Shown in pieces: positions 26,798 to 38,175 of a DNA stretch of 64,000 nt; position 1 is the stretch's first letter, and every line of letters begins with the position of its first letter. The notes under the pieces were generated by a model. That model had not been told where the DNA came from, did no database searches, and saw nothing but the letters and a program-made list of their open reading frames with translations. The position numbers were made by a program, and so were the translations under genes. Origin of the DNA: Xylaria sp. FL1777 (taxonomy: Eukaryota; Ascomycota; Sordariomycetes; Xylariales; Xylariaceae). The DNA lies in assembly GCA_022578965.1 (NCBI GenBank), contig MU400600.1:1-64000 (forward strand), given 5' to 3'.

Positions 26798-28128
26798 ATG
26801 GATGCAGCAGGTGCCCGACGGGGTAGCAGTGACGCGCGGAAGAAGAAGAAGAAGAAGAGCAGAAGGGTGGAGAGGGCAAAGCAATTGATCAGAGATTACA
26901 AGAATGGTGAACGGCCGGCTAATCAGGAAGCATCGAGCTGTACACTGTATCTCGGCGAGTACAGGCAATTACTCCAGGAGATAGATGACGATGATACTCT
27001 AAATGCTACCTTTGAGAATGAACTTCGGTAATAGTTTTCGAGTGCATAGGAATGTAATCGTGGCTAATAAGAGTATTAGGTACGACTGTACTGCAGATAA
27101 CAGAAGCAAAAACAATAAGCGATCGAAACAATTTGTCATTCGGATGCCCACTTCGTTCCAGGAACGCCTTTCGGACGAAATAGACGAGGCCATAAAAGGT
27201 TGGAAGATCGCTATTACAAAGAACAGGGTGCAGTGTGGAACAGGAACGTGCTCCGGGCAGTATTGCACTCACGACGGCACCAAAGAAATTGCTAAGAACC
27301 TCAAGGGGCATCGGAGTGAATCTGTCAATAACTCGGAAAGTGATAAGAAAGATCCAGATCTATCTTACGAACTAGAGGGTTATAACACAGATGACGATAA
27401 GTCAGACGATGATGAGTCAGACAAGGACCATTTGGATGGCAATGTATTGGAATGGCCGGGGCTAGTGGTAGAAATAGGGTGGTCCCAGAAAAGCTCTGAC
27501 TTACGGAAGAAGTGCGAGTGGTATATCGAGAAGAGCAATGGGGAGGTACGAACTGTTATTGGCGTCGACCTATACGACTTATACCAATGTTACCCCAAGC
27601 CCAAAACCCAGCCTCACGGGCCTGGTAAACGCGAGAATAACAAGGCTGTTAAGGAGGACATAGCCAAGATGGTCGATACCACAAAGAAAAACAAAGCCTT
27701 AGGAAAGATATTTGTGTGGCGTGCCCAGATCGATAGTAGCACTAATCAAGCTTCTGCAGTTCTTCATGAGAATGGGCCTCAAGTAAGCATTACCTTTAAA
27801 TCTTTTTATTGCTTTTTCTTACAAACAGCAGATATTCCGAGATGAGGACGGTAAACCTGCCGGCGAAATTGCATTTCGACTATCCCTTGAAGATTTTATC
27901 TCTGCAAGAGTTTTAGAAAAGATTGGGGCCTCGCATAATCCGGAGTTAGTCATTACGTCAGAATCACTATGTGACCGTTTCGAATCAGCGCTAAAAGCTC
28001 AGATACCGAAGGATAGAGAAAGGGAGAAGGCAAAGAAGAAGAAGAAAGGACTCGCAAGGCAAAACACGACGCGGGAGGGTGCAGAGGATGAAGGTACAAC
28101 TAGTACAATTGCTCAAACTGCGAAATGA
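26798..28128 (+). CDS. Predicted Uma2-like (PD-(D/E)XK fold) fungal protein
   Basis: Exons are 26,798-27,027, 27,080-27,782 and 27,829-28,128, giving 410 aa. The first 52-bp intron has a CTAATAA branch-like site and joins ENELR to YDC. The second, 46 bp, joins NGPQ to QIFRDEDG and could end 3 nt later. The order of motifs matches a large fungal family distantly like bacterial Uma2: LRYD, then FVIRMPTSFQERL (about 95-107), DPD (168-170), WPGLVVEIGWSQK (202-214), RTVIGVDLYD, IFVWRA, and the C-terminal RLSLEDF. Asp170, Glu208 and Lys214 could form the metal site of a PD-(D/E)XK fold. The N-terminus (14-22) is a lysine/arginine tract resembling a nuclear signal. A low-complexity acidic insert lies at about 178-195, and a second basic tract sits near the C-terminus. 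Activity and biological role are unknown. The fold call is inference from remembered family sequences. Confidence 0.75.
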
Positions 28129-28448
28129 TAGCTAATTGACTAATCTAGTACCCCATGACTACTGATCTCTTTTCCATCCACTATGTGACCAGATACGGGC
28201 TATCTACTCACACTGGGATATACACCTCTGTAAGGGGCTTTTCTCTCCAGGTAGCTTGTGCTCAGGGCTCAACATTATTAGTTCCCGAGCTCCCCCCAAG
28301 AGACGTCGGGGGAAACCAGGCCGTTATATAGAAAACGCGAGGCTATCCTCACATTAAAGGCCCCTTCTAATTCCCTGCAACATGAATCTCTGATAACATC
28401 TGACATTGCTCTGGGTGCATCTGATCAAAGTGTATTTTCTCAACTTTT
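28129..28448. other. Convergent intergenic spacer
   Basis: This is a 320-bp spacer between the 3' ends of the Uma2-like gene and the F-box-like gene. A GC-rich inverted stretch (GAGCTCCCCCC and GTCGGGGG, about 28,288-28,313) is present. I see nothing else. Confidence 0.5.
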
Positions 28449-30120
28449 CTAACGTGAAGCCTCTTTCATCACCTTCGCAAACTCCTCCGCAAGATAATCG
28501 TGGAGGCTGATCAGAGCCTTCCAGGCTCTGAGAATATTTACGGGGTGGGTGGGTGCGTCATCGTAGTTCAATAATCCCGTAGCGAGAAGAGCAGCGTCGA
28601 TATCCCTGGGGGAGGGATGCTCTATGACTTGAACGACTTTGCGTATATTGTGGAGGGGATAAGTACTGGGCTCGTAAATTCTGCTGATGTAGCTGAATAT
28701 GTTATAGACCCCGTCCCAGGTCGCAAATCGTGAGACGGGCTCAAACACAAAGCACTCCCCGAAGATTTGGCGGTCATATGACATGGCAATGAGAATTTCT
28801 CCTTCTTTCCACACAATGTTGATGAGGTACGAATGTCCGAGATTGTCCCATGCTAGGATTCCGTTTTCGTCGTACTTTGCAGGCTCTTCCCGGATGTTAG
28901 GCCTGTCTCCCACGTGCGTCCCAATCGGTACATCACGTCTCTCCAGATCAAACTCTTTGAAGTCGGCAAGATCGGGTATCGGGCGTTGATCCACTTGAGT
29001 TATCTCGCCCAATAAGAATTCTCTATAACGTTCGTTATGAGATGAAAGCTCTTCCGTATAAGACTTCGGCCATAGGCCATAGAAGTCCTGCATCATCATG
29101 TTGACCTTCTCAAGTGTGCTTTCAAACTCCCGCTTATAGCTAGGAGCGTCTGAGCTCGACCGGCGGACTGTGTGTCCGTTCACTCGGGCAAACATGGTAG
29201 GAGATCCACTGATGAAGAACTCGAGCCGTGGATGTGATAGAGGGGTCTCCATCGTCAATGCAGCTTTGATAATATACTCGATAGTGTGGACCCTGCGATT
29301 CATTTGTTTGAAGACTCGATCAGGATTTCGATCACCTTGCTTCCAATGGAGATCGCCAAGCTCGTACTTGAATGAGTTGTATGCGTTGTTGGCACTGTGG
29401 CACAATAACAATTCGGATCGTACAGGGCGATTCCCCATACAGACGACCAGTCGTCTGAGAGAAGGACAGTTCGCCAAAAGTAACTGTGAAAGAGGTTGCT
29501 TCTCTAACGTCAAAAACCTCATAGAGAAGTCGGCAGCCATTGTCCAGGGCAAGTGGTCAACGCCCGTAAATTCAATGTAGATGTTGCGAATCTGATGACG
29601 TCTTGCAACGGTGAGAGCAGAGAGATACTGTTTGCATTGCTTCGCGTTCGAAAACGAGAAAGTATTCACCCTATAGAAGACACCCTCCAATTCATGGTAG
29701 AATTGTCTGCATGTTTGGCGAAGTGAAACAACTGCAAGTCGACTAGTAGGGAAGCGGAGTATGATTTCCTGTCCTCCCAAGGTTCCTCTGCGAATCTTAT
29801 ATTCCCCCCAAACGAACTTGTTACTCATTGTTATAACACCACAAGCTATTGGTAGGGGTTCGACGTTTTCTTCTAGCGTAACCGAATATTCCATGATGGT
29901 GTTACGTATCTAAGACTGAAATTAGGCGGTGTAAACACGCAAAAATATACTATTCTCTTACCTCTGGTGGGATTCCGTGGAGAAAACTAGACTTGTTGAG
30001 CTCGTAAACTTCTCGGAGACGTGGACATGCTGATTCGTAAGGAATCAGAGCCATTTTGGGGGGATTCAGGAATGCCGATGAGCAAGCGCTCTTAGTTGAC
30101 AACGTGTTAAGTTCTGCCAT
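28449..30120 (-). CDS. F-box-like fungal protein of unknown function
   Basis: Exons on the minus strand are 30,120-29,962 and 29,909-28,449, giving 539 aa. The 52-bp intron (GTAAGA...TTAG) rejoins a typical fungal F-box-like start, FLHGIPPE + IRNTIMEYS (about 47-62). It is followed by LRQTCRQFYHELEGVFYRVNTFSF (about 112-135), the usual second half of such domains. The remaining 400 residues are without repeats or a known domain. They include an SALTVARRHQIRNIYIEFTG segment often seen in fungal F-box-type proteins. A second in-frame ATG 22 codons downstream (MALIPYES) is an alternative start. Proteins of this type are highly expanded in filamentous fungi and some act in SCF ubiquitin ligases. 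No partner or substrate can be inferred. Confidence 0.7.
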
Positions 30121-31078
30121 GGCAGCACGCTTTGGGAGAAGTTGAGAGGATGAATGATAGGGACAGTCGTTGAAGACCTAAAGAATATGTGGCTGCAAAG
30201 AAATATTAGTGAATGGGAAGATCAGAGACAGTCTTTGCTATGTTAAAGAGAAGGAACGCGGGGAACCGAGGGCAATAAATAAGTAGGTGTATGAAAATTT
30301 GTACATGTATCCTGGGGAACAAGGAACTCAAATCTCAAGGTACATCGGTACCTCTCTGTCAATATCCAGAAGATGCAGGAAATGAATGCGATGTTAAATG
30401 TGGTCTGTGGTGAGAATGAATGGGATTACTAGATTGTTGCCCGGTAACAATACGCAGGAGGAAAAAACGCTAATTCTTCGAGGGATTACATTGATATTTT
30501 TCTACCGAAGCTACAGCGTTTAAATCCTGTTTCCTAATATTTGTCAAGGCAACTTAAGCAGAGAGTGTATGTTCACTCATAATACAGTCCATTATGTTAA
30601 TGTCCTGTTCTGTTTATAAATTTCCCATTGAGACAAGTAGGGCTACAATGGGGGTAATAAGATAAGGACGTCAATATATCTCACTCCTCCGTGATTATCT
30701 ATTTGGTCTTTTATACTCAGGTAAGTGAATGAGAGCGTGCGGGGCTAGAATAAGAGATTTAGTCACCGAGAGGGCTGAGTTGCCTCTATTAGTCTGAGAA
30801 TAACGGTACAAAGCTAGTCCAATATAAATCAAAAGAATACTAACCTATTCACATCTCACAGCCGCTTCAATTAGTCCTTGTGATTGCTTTCGCTATGGTT
30901 TATAGTGACGGCCACGGTCACAATTCTATTGACAAGAGTGAATAGTGCTTGTATGATCCATTGCCCACTATAGCATTAGAGACCAGGCCAGTAATTAACG
31001 ATTCTGGCTTTTGGAATACCTAGTCCACAGATACCGTACTCTGTCTCCCTATTTTCCTCGACACGATGTCTCTAGTGG
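30121..31078. other. Intergenic region
   Basis: This is non-coding DNA of moderate A/T content between two minus-strand genes. It presumably holds the promoter of the F-box-like gene and the 3' flank of the 294-aa gene. I see no motif I can support. Confidence 0.5.
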
Positions 31079-32019
31079 TCAGAACTGCTCAAGGAAGCCG
31101 AGAGTGTTCAGGTATCGATACGTGTAAGATTCTCTGTCGTTTTGAGCTTCGGCTTTTTCCTGAAGGCCCCTGATCTCTTCCTTCCTGCCGTCCTTCAACC
31201 ACGAGACTTTTCCATTTTTCTCTTGTGCCTTGCAAATGCGCAACATTAGCTCGTCAGCATCGTCGTGAAATTCGTCGCAATCTTCTTCACCACGCCCTGA
31301 AATCTTCAACTCGCCGTCATCCCAATCATGGATACAGAAGGCAGTAACTTTGATAAGTGCTTTCCATGCCATCTCAGGCCCTTCGGCAAGTGATCCACGG
31401 TCGTGCAAGGCTTTGATTCGACGGAATGATGGATCCAATGCCCTGGGCCAATAGTCGCATTCGCACCAGCGCTTGTTTTGCCAAGCTGTCTCAACAACTT
31501 CCCTAATCTTTCTATCAGCCTCAGCAACAATTTCACGTCTTTCCTTGTCCGCCTCAGCTCTCGACTGTGCTAATATATCCTGAGTGCATAATAGAAGTTC
31601 CTCCCTAAGTTTTTCACCTGCGATCTTGTCACTCAGGACTTCAAGGCAGATTTTCTTCAAGGCTGGGGAAGAAGCTAGTTCCAACAGAGTTTCCGCGGCT
31701 AGATCAATAGTACGTATTAGTATAATAGATTTACTGAGAAGGTAAGCTGAAATCCTACTGGGGTTAGGTACGCCATCATATTGTTCAATAACTTTGGGCC
31801 GCTTTACTTGCAAGTCTATAGATCAATCAGCTGTGATATTCCCTAAAATTGGCTTTTTGGATGCCTTTAACCTATTTTCTCGTTGCTATTGTGATCATCG
31901 ATTCTCCTTTTTTGTCCACTCGGCGCGTCTACGACGTCTTGGCAAAGATGTCGTCTGTCCTGATCGGGATCGGGTCCCAATCCTAGCGCGCTCTTTGGAA
32001 CCGGGCAGCTAGAACTCAT
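31079..32019 (-). CDS. Uncharacterised 294-aa fungal protein
   Basis: Exons on the minus strand are 32,019-31,872 and 31,815-31,079, with a 56-bp intron (donor GTTAAA, acceptor TATAG, a CTGAT branch-like site) that removes an in-frame stop. The first 49 residues (MSSSCPVPK...) are polar with a KRR stretch. After them come VPNPSRISAYLLSKS, a leucine-rich segment and a charged probable coiled coil (about 130-165). The rest is a conserved-looking tryptophan-rich domain (YWPRALDPSFRRIKAL, ALIKVTAFCIHDWDDG, DELMLRICKAQEK, ESYTYRYLNTLGFLEQF). I believe similar paralogues are widespread in Sordariomycete genomes, but I know of no function. The unusual donor makes the first exon less certain than the second. 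Confidence 0.65.
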
Positions 32020-32956
32020 CACGACAGTGGTTTGCCGGATACACGGCTTTTAACGTGATTTCCTCATATGACTTTGGGGTTGAATGTTGAATGATGTGCG
32101 TTGTCCAGCTACGCGAGGTTCTATTGACGGACTGATTTTCCTATTTGGTGTTGATGTTTACGTCCCGAGCCGACTGCCAAGACCAGAGTCAGGGGTAAGG
32201 CACTCGGACCACAATACGCAGTAAGAGGCAGGCTTGTTACATCTCGAATGTACAGGTATACTAGGAGAAGTGTAAATATCATGGTGCTATCTCCTACAAA
32301 GTGTACCTTTCCCTACCCCCGCATTGGCCTAACATTCTGTTTGCCATAATTTTATCAGCGCATCGCCTAGGGGAAAGCAGAACTGCTTAACTCTAAGAAC
32401 ATCCTACTTCTTCTACTCCTCTACTACTACTCGTAATGCCGGAATTCGGCCACATGTGCGCGTGCGTACAAGCTGCGGCCTAGAGAATTTGGAGATCTTC
32501 TTTTTTTTTCAAATATAAGTCTCTATACGAATTGAAAAGCTTTTCAAGATTCTTATCTTCTGAGACAGCTAGAGTGTAATAGGTGGTAAATATTTATGAA
32601 AATTTAATTAACTATAAATACTATTTGGCTAAAGTTGTCATAACTACTTATACTACAGGCTAAAATTAATTATTAAAACAAATAAAACAAGAAAACCAGG
32701 GTTCTGTGCTCCGTATTTATTAAGTAATTGAATTTATGTTAAGTAGTGAGATAAATATCAAATTTAAAAGTAAGAAATGGGAGACTCTGGTCACACCACA
32801 CAAGTACCCCTGAGCTCTCCAAGACTTCTGCGACCAAGGCAGAACTCTAGCAACTGTGTATATAAGAACGACGTGGAACGTCTTAGATGATATAAAGGGA
32901 CCGCATCCCTTTCAAGGCAACCCGAAAATTTATCACAGGTTTAAAGCTGTCCTCTA
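32020..32956. other. Intergenic region
   Basis: The distal part (about 32,500-32,760) is A/T-rich but not RIP-like. I see nothing recognisable. Confidence 0.45.
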
Positions 32957-34035
32957 ATTATTATCTTTCGACGATGATATTTCTATAATTAATGCCAATG
33001 CAACCCCTTTCCGAGAAGATGACTTTTGGGATTTGTTGACGGAAGATGGAGGGCTCCCAGTGCCCGTACCCCATTCCATTCAGTCATGCATCCACACCTC
33101 TGGTGTGGTACACATCAGCATCTTTAAAGAACAAGAAGATATTCTGAAGATCGTGAAGGAATATGACATCAAACCTCGTGGAAAGTATCATGGTACGTTT
33201 CACCCCATATGTCGGAATTTTGATAGCAAATTGAGTATTATTGCACTTATACAGTGGCTATCAAATTGTTCTTCCAATTTGAGGCTCTGAAAACCTGGAC
33301 TACGGCTACAGGATGGCTCCTAAAAAACGTTCTCATCGCTACCGCCGGACACTGTGTTTACAACAACGGCGAGACAGGAGCTTGTGTCAGAGCCTGTATC
33401 GATTTTCATGCAGCCGTGGAAAGCGCTGATAATTCTTGGACTTAGCAACGGCTGACAACACGAGTTACCCTACCTTTCGATTGGATAAGTGGCCATATTA
33501 AATTGCATGATGTGGCATTCCCACAGCTTACTAGCCCTTTGAACGAGAGACCCCAGTTGCCTACACATCGCCCAAGACTTGTGGGCGGTAGCAATTGTCG
33601 GTCGTTGGATACCCCACGGACGTGGAAGAAGGGAATCAGCTCGGCGGGGTGATATATCAAATGACAATAGACCGGAAGATTGACCTCTCACGCACCAAGT
33701 TGAATATACTTACATATCAAGGCGAGCTTCGAGGGGGTGAGCATAACATACTCCCGGTTTGGCAGACTATTCTACTCATAGTGCATCCTTCTGTAGGCCT
33801 CTCCGGAACTCCAATCATACGTAACATCGGCCATGCCGCCATTGGAATACACGTATGCGGCGGAACCTTCAACACTGCTGTAGTCATTGGCGGGGATTAC
33901 GGTGTCCAGGTTCAAATCTACAAGGAAATGATGGAAGCTCTCCAAGGAAGTGGAAATACCAACGTTGCCTTCGAGGTCCAGACTGATGCTGAGAAAGAGT
34001 GGATGAATTATGTGGATGTACCCGTTCATCCCTAG
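32957..34035 (+). pseudogene. Broken trypsin-like (S1/V8-type) serine protease gene
   Basis: This is a paralogue of the gene at 35,842. It shares two intron positions: 33,193-33,254 (before VAIKLFF, matching AIVKLFL) and 33,737-33,796 (just before the serine loop). Motifs are TATGWLLKNVLIATAGHC (catalytic His codon 33,350-33,352), LHDVAF (Asp) and GLSGTPI (Ser, with Leu replacing the usual Asn). Three lesions are visible. No ATG opens the first exon, whose frame is closed upstream by a stop near 32,955. A TAG lies at 33,443-33,445, probably from CAG. A one-base loss at about 33,585-33,595 shifts the frame just before VVGYP. It ends at 34,035, without the long C-terminal part of its paralogue. 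Sequencing error could mimic the shift but not all three lesions. Confidence 0.8.
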
Positions 34036-35841
34036 GTAGCATAATGCATGTGAATAGCTAGCCATAGTTGGTCCGAATAGCCGAAGAGTGGATTCAACAG
34101 GAATAAATCTCGTCTAGTATTCCGACATTGTTCACCAGGTCGATCTTCGAATCACCTGATTACATTTGTGAAGGGGATGGTGTGCAAGTTTGAGGCTCTC
34201 TATTCTTAATCACCACCCCAGTGTCCTTTTCAAGACATCGATGGGTGCATTAAGGTGACTAGTCCCCTAGCGAATCGATCTCCGGCTTGTGACATTTCCC
34301 TTGAAGCCTCATGATAAGCTCGTCATCACGGGTGGCCGGTCTTTCTTACTGTTCTTCGCCAAATATATCGTGTCATTGTAACTATTAGTGTAAACTCAAA
34401 GTCCTAGACGAGTTGAGCCTCAAAATATGTATGCAAATTCCAAGTAATGTTATAGAACGTGGTGCTTATTCCTTTTACGCTGCTTATATCACCTCTTGTG
34501 GCTGGCTGATTATACTAAATGGGAAGCACATTTGTTGTGCATAGAATAAGAAGCCAGATGACTGAAGATAAGTCACTCTAGGCTATGGATTTACGGGTTA
34601 CCTAAAACGGGAAAAGTTCATCAATCAGACGTCACCATCGCAGGGTGAAAGAGAATAGCAAATGCAGCTACCGCCAGTATCTCATTTAGTTAATAGGATG
34701 TACTACCACTTGAATTTGGACATCTATAACCTCTTTTCCCAGCACCTACAGATATTTTACTTCAGCCATATATGTTAACTTTCTCCTCTGCCGCGATTTT
34801 GAGTAGTTTTCTATATCTATTATATCAATAAATAAGGCAGTTGGGAGAAAAGCGCGGTTTGGGTCGGTTACGATGGGGTACGTCGGCTGGCTTACCAAGT
34901 TTCCTCCAAGGCTGAGCCTCCCTACCAACTGGGTCCCTTCGCTTTTTCAGCGTCACAATGCATCCTAAATTGGGTTGCCACTATCATATAGAGGCACGTG
35001 TGCATAATAAGCTAGGGTTTTTCGTAGGCTGAAATAAGTAGGCTACGTAAATGGAGGGATATCTACGCATCCACGCAATCAACCAGCTTGGACTATGTAA
35101 ATCTTTCTTACGATTAACAGGTGGCAATTTTCCTCTTCTTTATAACTTTGATTAAAATAATACTGCAATAAATTTTTGATATATGGCGTATTCTTTATAT
35201 ATGAACTGAAACAGTGATACCACAATGGTGCGCAAGGATAGGGGACATTCCTTAATTCTATCGCTAGAATGGTTAATATCGCTCAACTTTGAACTATGTT
35301 CAAGCAGGCTACGAGTAATGTTCGAGTATCATACTTGGTTGATTTGTGAATGTGCATTTATTCTCAGCCTCACGAGGGGTATGTAGCATTGGCTCGAAAT
35401 CCAACTAGCCCTTCATATTGCCGCAAGTCTTGTGAGCCATTACTACTTCACATGTATTACTATGAGAGTCATGCAATGTGTTACAACGTTGCATGATAGT
35501 TGCTGCCAGCACACTCAGCTTAATAGAGCGTTTTGGGGAAATGTGTCACTTACTGGGCGTTGATGCAACATCATAGTTGTGATTCTAATGCAATACTCTG
35601 CGAGGGAGGAACTCCATTGCTATTTATTAGTCAATACTTCCATATTGTCAATTCATACATAGATCTTCTCAATTATATAAACCGACCTATACGGCCTCTC
35701 TGCTGCCTTCTATGAGACACAACCTAGTTAGCCTTAGTAGTTTTCTAAGCCGCTTTGCCTTGGTCGTCCCGCTACGCCTTGATTAGTTATCTATCACTCT
35801 TGTCTATTGAGTAGAGAAGTTACTCTATCCCAAACGCAGCC
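34036..35841. other. Intergenic region between the protease pseudogene and its paralogue
   Basis: 1.8 kb without a supported gene. I looked for a remnant of the repeated C-terminal domain of the downstream paralogue and did not recognise one. Confidence 0.45.
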
Positions 35842-38020
35842 ATGTCGCGATCAGCCAAACAGAACAATCAGGCATCATGCTTCGAACCATCCCTGACAAC
35901 AAAGACCACGGACGTCTATTACTGGTATCTGAATAAGTCATCCGAAGCCAACAATACGCCTAGGTACACCCAGGCTATTTTACGATCAAATTCTTCTCCG
36001 ACGGCGGATACCGAATCCCTTGTTAACTCTTTCGACGGCCGATCTCAGGTTGACCTGAAAGATTATGATAATGCTGAGGGAAAGTTTCGAGGTATGTATG
36101 AGGTCCCCACGGCTTCCATTACCAGTATACTGAAGAACATAAGCAATTGTGAAACTTTTCCTACTTTATGAAGGGCAAACCAAGGGCAAGCCCGAGAATG
36201 AAGTCTCATGGGCCACGGCCACTGGCTGGCTCATCTCTAGGGACGTCGTTGTTACTGCCGGCGATTGTGCATTCAACCACTCCAACCAACTAGGCCGCCT
36301 AGTCAAAGTGCAAGCCCTGGTTGGTTACACGGGTCCATGCGCAAATGATAAATCTGAACCTAACTTTAAATCTCGCTGGGGCACGGCCGTTGCCACTAGC
36401 CCGGCCTGGGTCGATACGGATGAGGGATCCCCCCAGCACGATGTCTCATTCATCAAGCTTTCTCGGCCATTCGGGGAGGACGAAGTCAAGACCCTTTTCT
36501 CCTGGATACAAACGCCGCACTCACAGAAGGCTGCGAACCTGGGAGTTGTAGGATACCCGGGCGACACCGTCGATGAATTTGGAGACCGAGGTACAAGGAT
36601 GTATGAGATGTTCAAGAAAACTGACTACGATCTAGACAGTACAACCTTCAACGTGTTGGAGTATCAAATCGATACCTACGGGGGTAAGTTATTCTCTCCT
36701 CATACAACGTGTCATAGCCTACATGGTATACATACTCCTTAGGTTGTGTGGAAATGTTACCCTTAAAATGATCACCCACCCAATGCCTCGTAACTTACTG
36801 AACCAATAGGAAACTCTGGGTGTCCCGTATTCAACGATAGAGAGTCACTTAGAGCAATTGGAGTTCACGTCCTTGGGGGATATAAATTCAACTCGGCATC
36901 CGTGATATCTGGGTCGTACGGGAACAGCTTCGAGGCCTATCTTCAAGTCGCTAGCGGACTTGATGACGAGAAAAAGAAGGATGGCACGCAACCTAGCAAG
37001 GACAGACCGTGGCTCTGGCTGACACACTTGACAACTATCGAGTCTGCTAATGACGATCCTGTCACGACAACCATAACGAAGGCGAAGATCGTCAACGCGA
37101 CAGTACCACCCAACATCCTGGACTACAAAAATCCCATCTCATACGGTCCTGTAGCTGGCCCGCTGATAGGCATACTAGCCTCTGCTGCTATCACAGCAGC
37201 AGGAAGGCTCGCCGCGGACAGCTGTCATGAGTCAGATGTCCAAGCCCTGGCAAACACTCGTCCGTACGATGGCCTCCTAGGACGTGCGATCCTTGCGGAG
37301 TGTGCTCTCCAGTGCTTCCTAAATATTGAGAATGAGGAGGAGCAAAAGCAATTCTACCCGTTCCTCGGCCCCGTTGTGGCGGCCCTGAAACCATTCGTCA
37401 TCCGAATCGCTCCGCGCTTGCTTAAGGGAATACTTGAGCCTAGCATGAGACTGATACTCGCCTCAGTCGTGACCTCCAGTTCTGATACAACGTATAAAGG
37501 AAAAAAGCGAAAGACACCGGCCGAGTTGGACACCGGATTCGGGCGCAAGCTGACTGACGAAGAAGATACATTCCTCACTAACTTAATGAAAAAAGTAGAG
37601 GATGACAGCCAGGCAGTGAAGTCGTTCTACAGCACCTCCGCTACCATCGGCGACGTCATTGGAGGCGCGTTCAAAAAGGCTGGGCCCATCCTCACGGATG
37701 TGGCTCGCATCGGTCTGCCCCTGCTCCTAGACCCAGAATCCAGCCATCTGGAGCACGAGGAGACTCATTTGGATCCGTTAGCACACAGAGCTATTTTAGC
37801 CGAGGCTTGCCTGCAGGCGTATATCTACCATGCCAAAGACACCCAGGATGAGCAGACCTTCCCAGATATCGTCAAATATCTGAAAGATTTCGGACCCAAG
37901 ATCATGAGGGCTTCCCCCTTTGTTGCCAGATTCATGGGTCCTGTGGTAGCCGACATTCTCCGGGAGCTCAACGACAAAAAGAGACACCGGGAGTTTTTGA
38001 AAATTTCTCAAGGGAAATAG
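35842..38020 (+). CDS. Trypsin-like protease homologue lacking catalytic His, with repeated C-terminal domain
   Basis: Exons are 35,842-36,091, 36,144-36,683 and 36,810-38,020, giving 666 aa. An S1/V8-like domain (about 84-290) contains ATGWLISRDVVVTAGDC, QHDVSFIKL (Asp183), VVGYPGD and GNSGCPV (Ser266). The position normally held by the catalytic histidine (TAGHC) is aspartate (codon GAT 36,263-36,265, residue 124). Classical Ser-His-Asp catalysis should therefore be lost unless the site is used differently. There is no signal peptide, so a cytosolic location is likely. After the protease domain, residues about 340-660 contain two related helical modules, each with an AILAE.(A/C)LQ core and a run of hydrophobic Pro-containing helices. 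They are separated by a basic linker (KGKKRK). The C-terminal domain is not one I can name. The intron before GNSG is conserved in the upstream pseudogene. Confidence 0.8.
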
Positions 38021-38039
38021 GAGAATCATGTATCCATAC

Positions 38040-38175
38040 GCATGTTTCATGGAATTTACGGAGAGATTGATATAAACCCGTCATATTTTCATTATCACTA
38101 TCTTTAAGCATGTTTCATTGAATTTACGGGGAGATTGATATAAACCCTTCATATTTTCATTATCACTATCCTTAA
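38040..38175 (+). repeat. Two tandem copies of a 68-bp unit
   Basis: 38,040-38,107 and 38,108-38,175 are the same 68-bp sequence, beginning GCATGTTTCAT and ending TTAA. They differ at only a few positions. The pair lies 20 bp after the stop codon of the 666-aa gene, so in its 3' UTR. Confidence 0.9.

Noticed and set aside
26447..26968. 173-codon minus-strand open frame upstream of the Uma2-like gene
   Set aside because: Overlaps the first exon of that gene. The N-terminal half is hydrophobic nonsense with no domain, and no family match was recognised.
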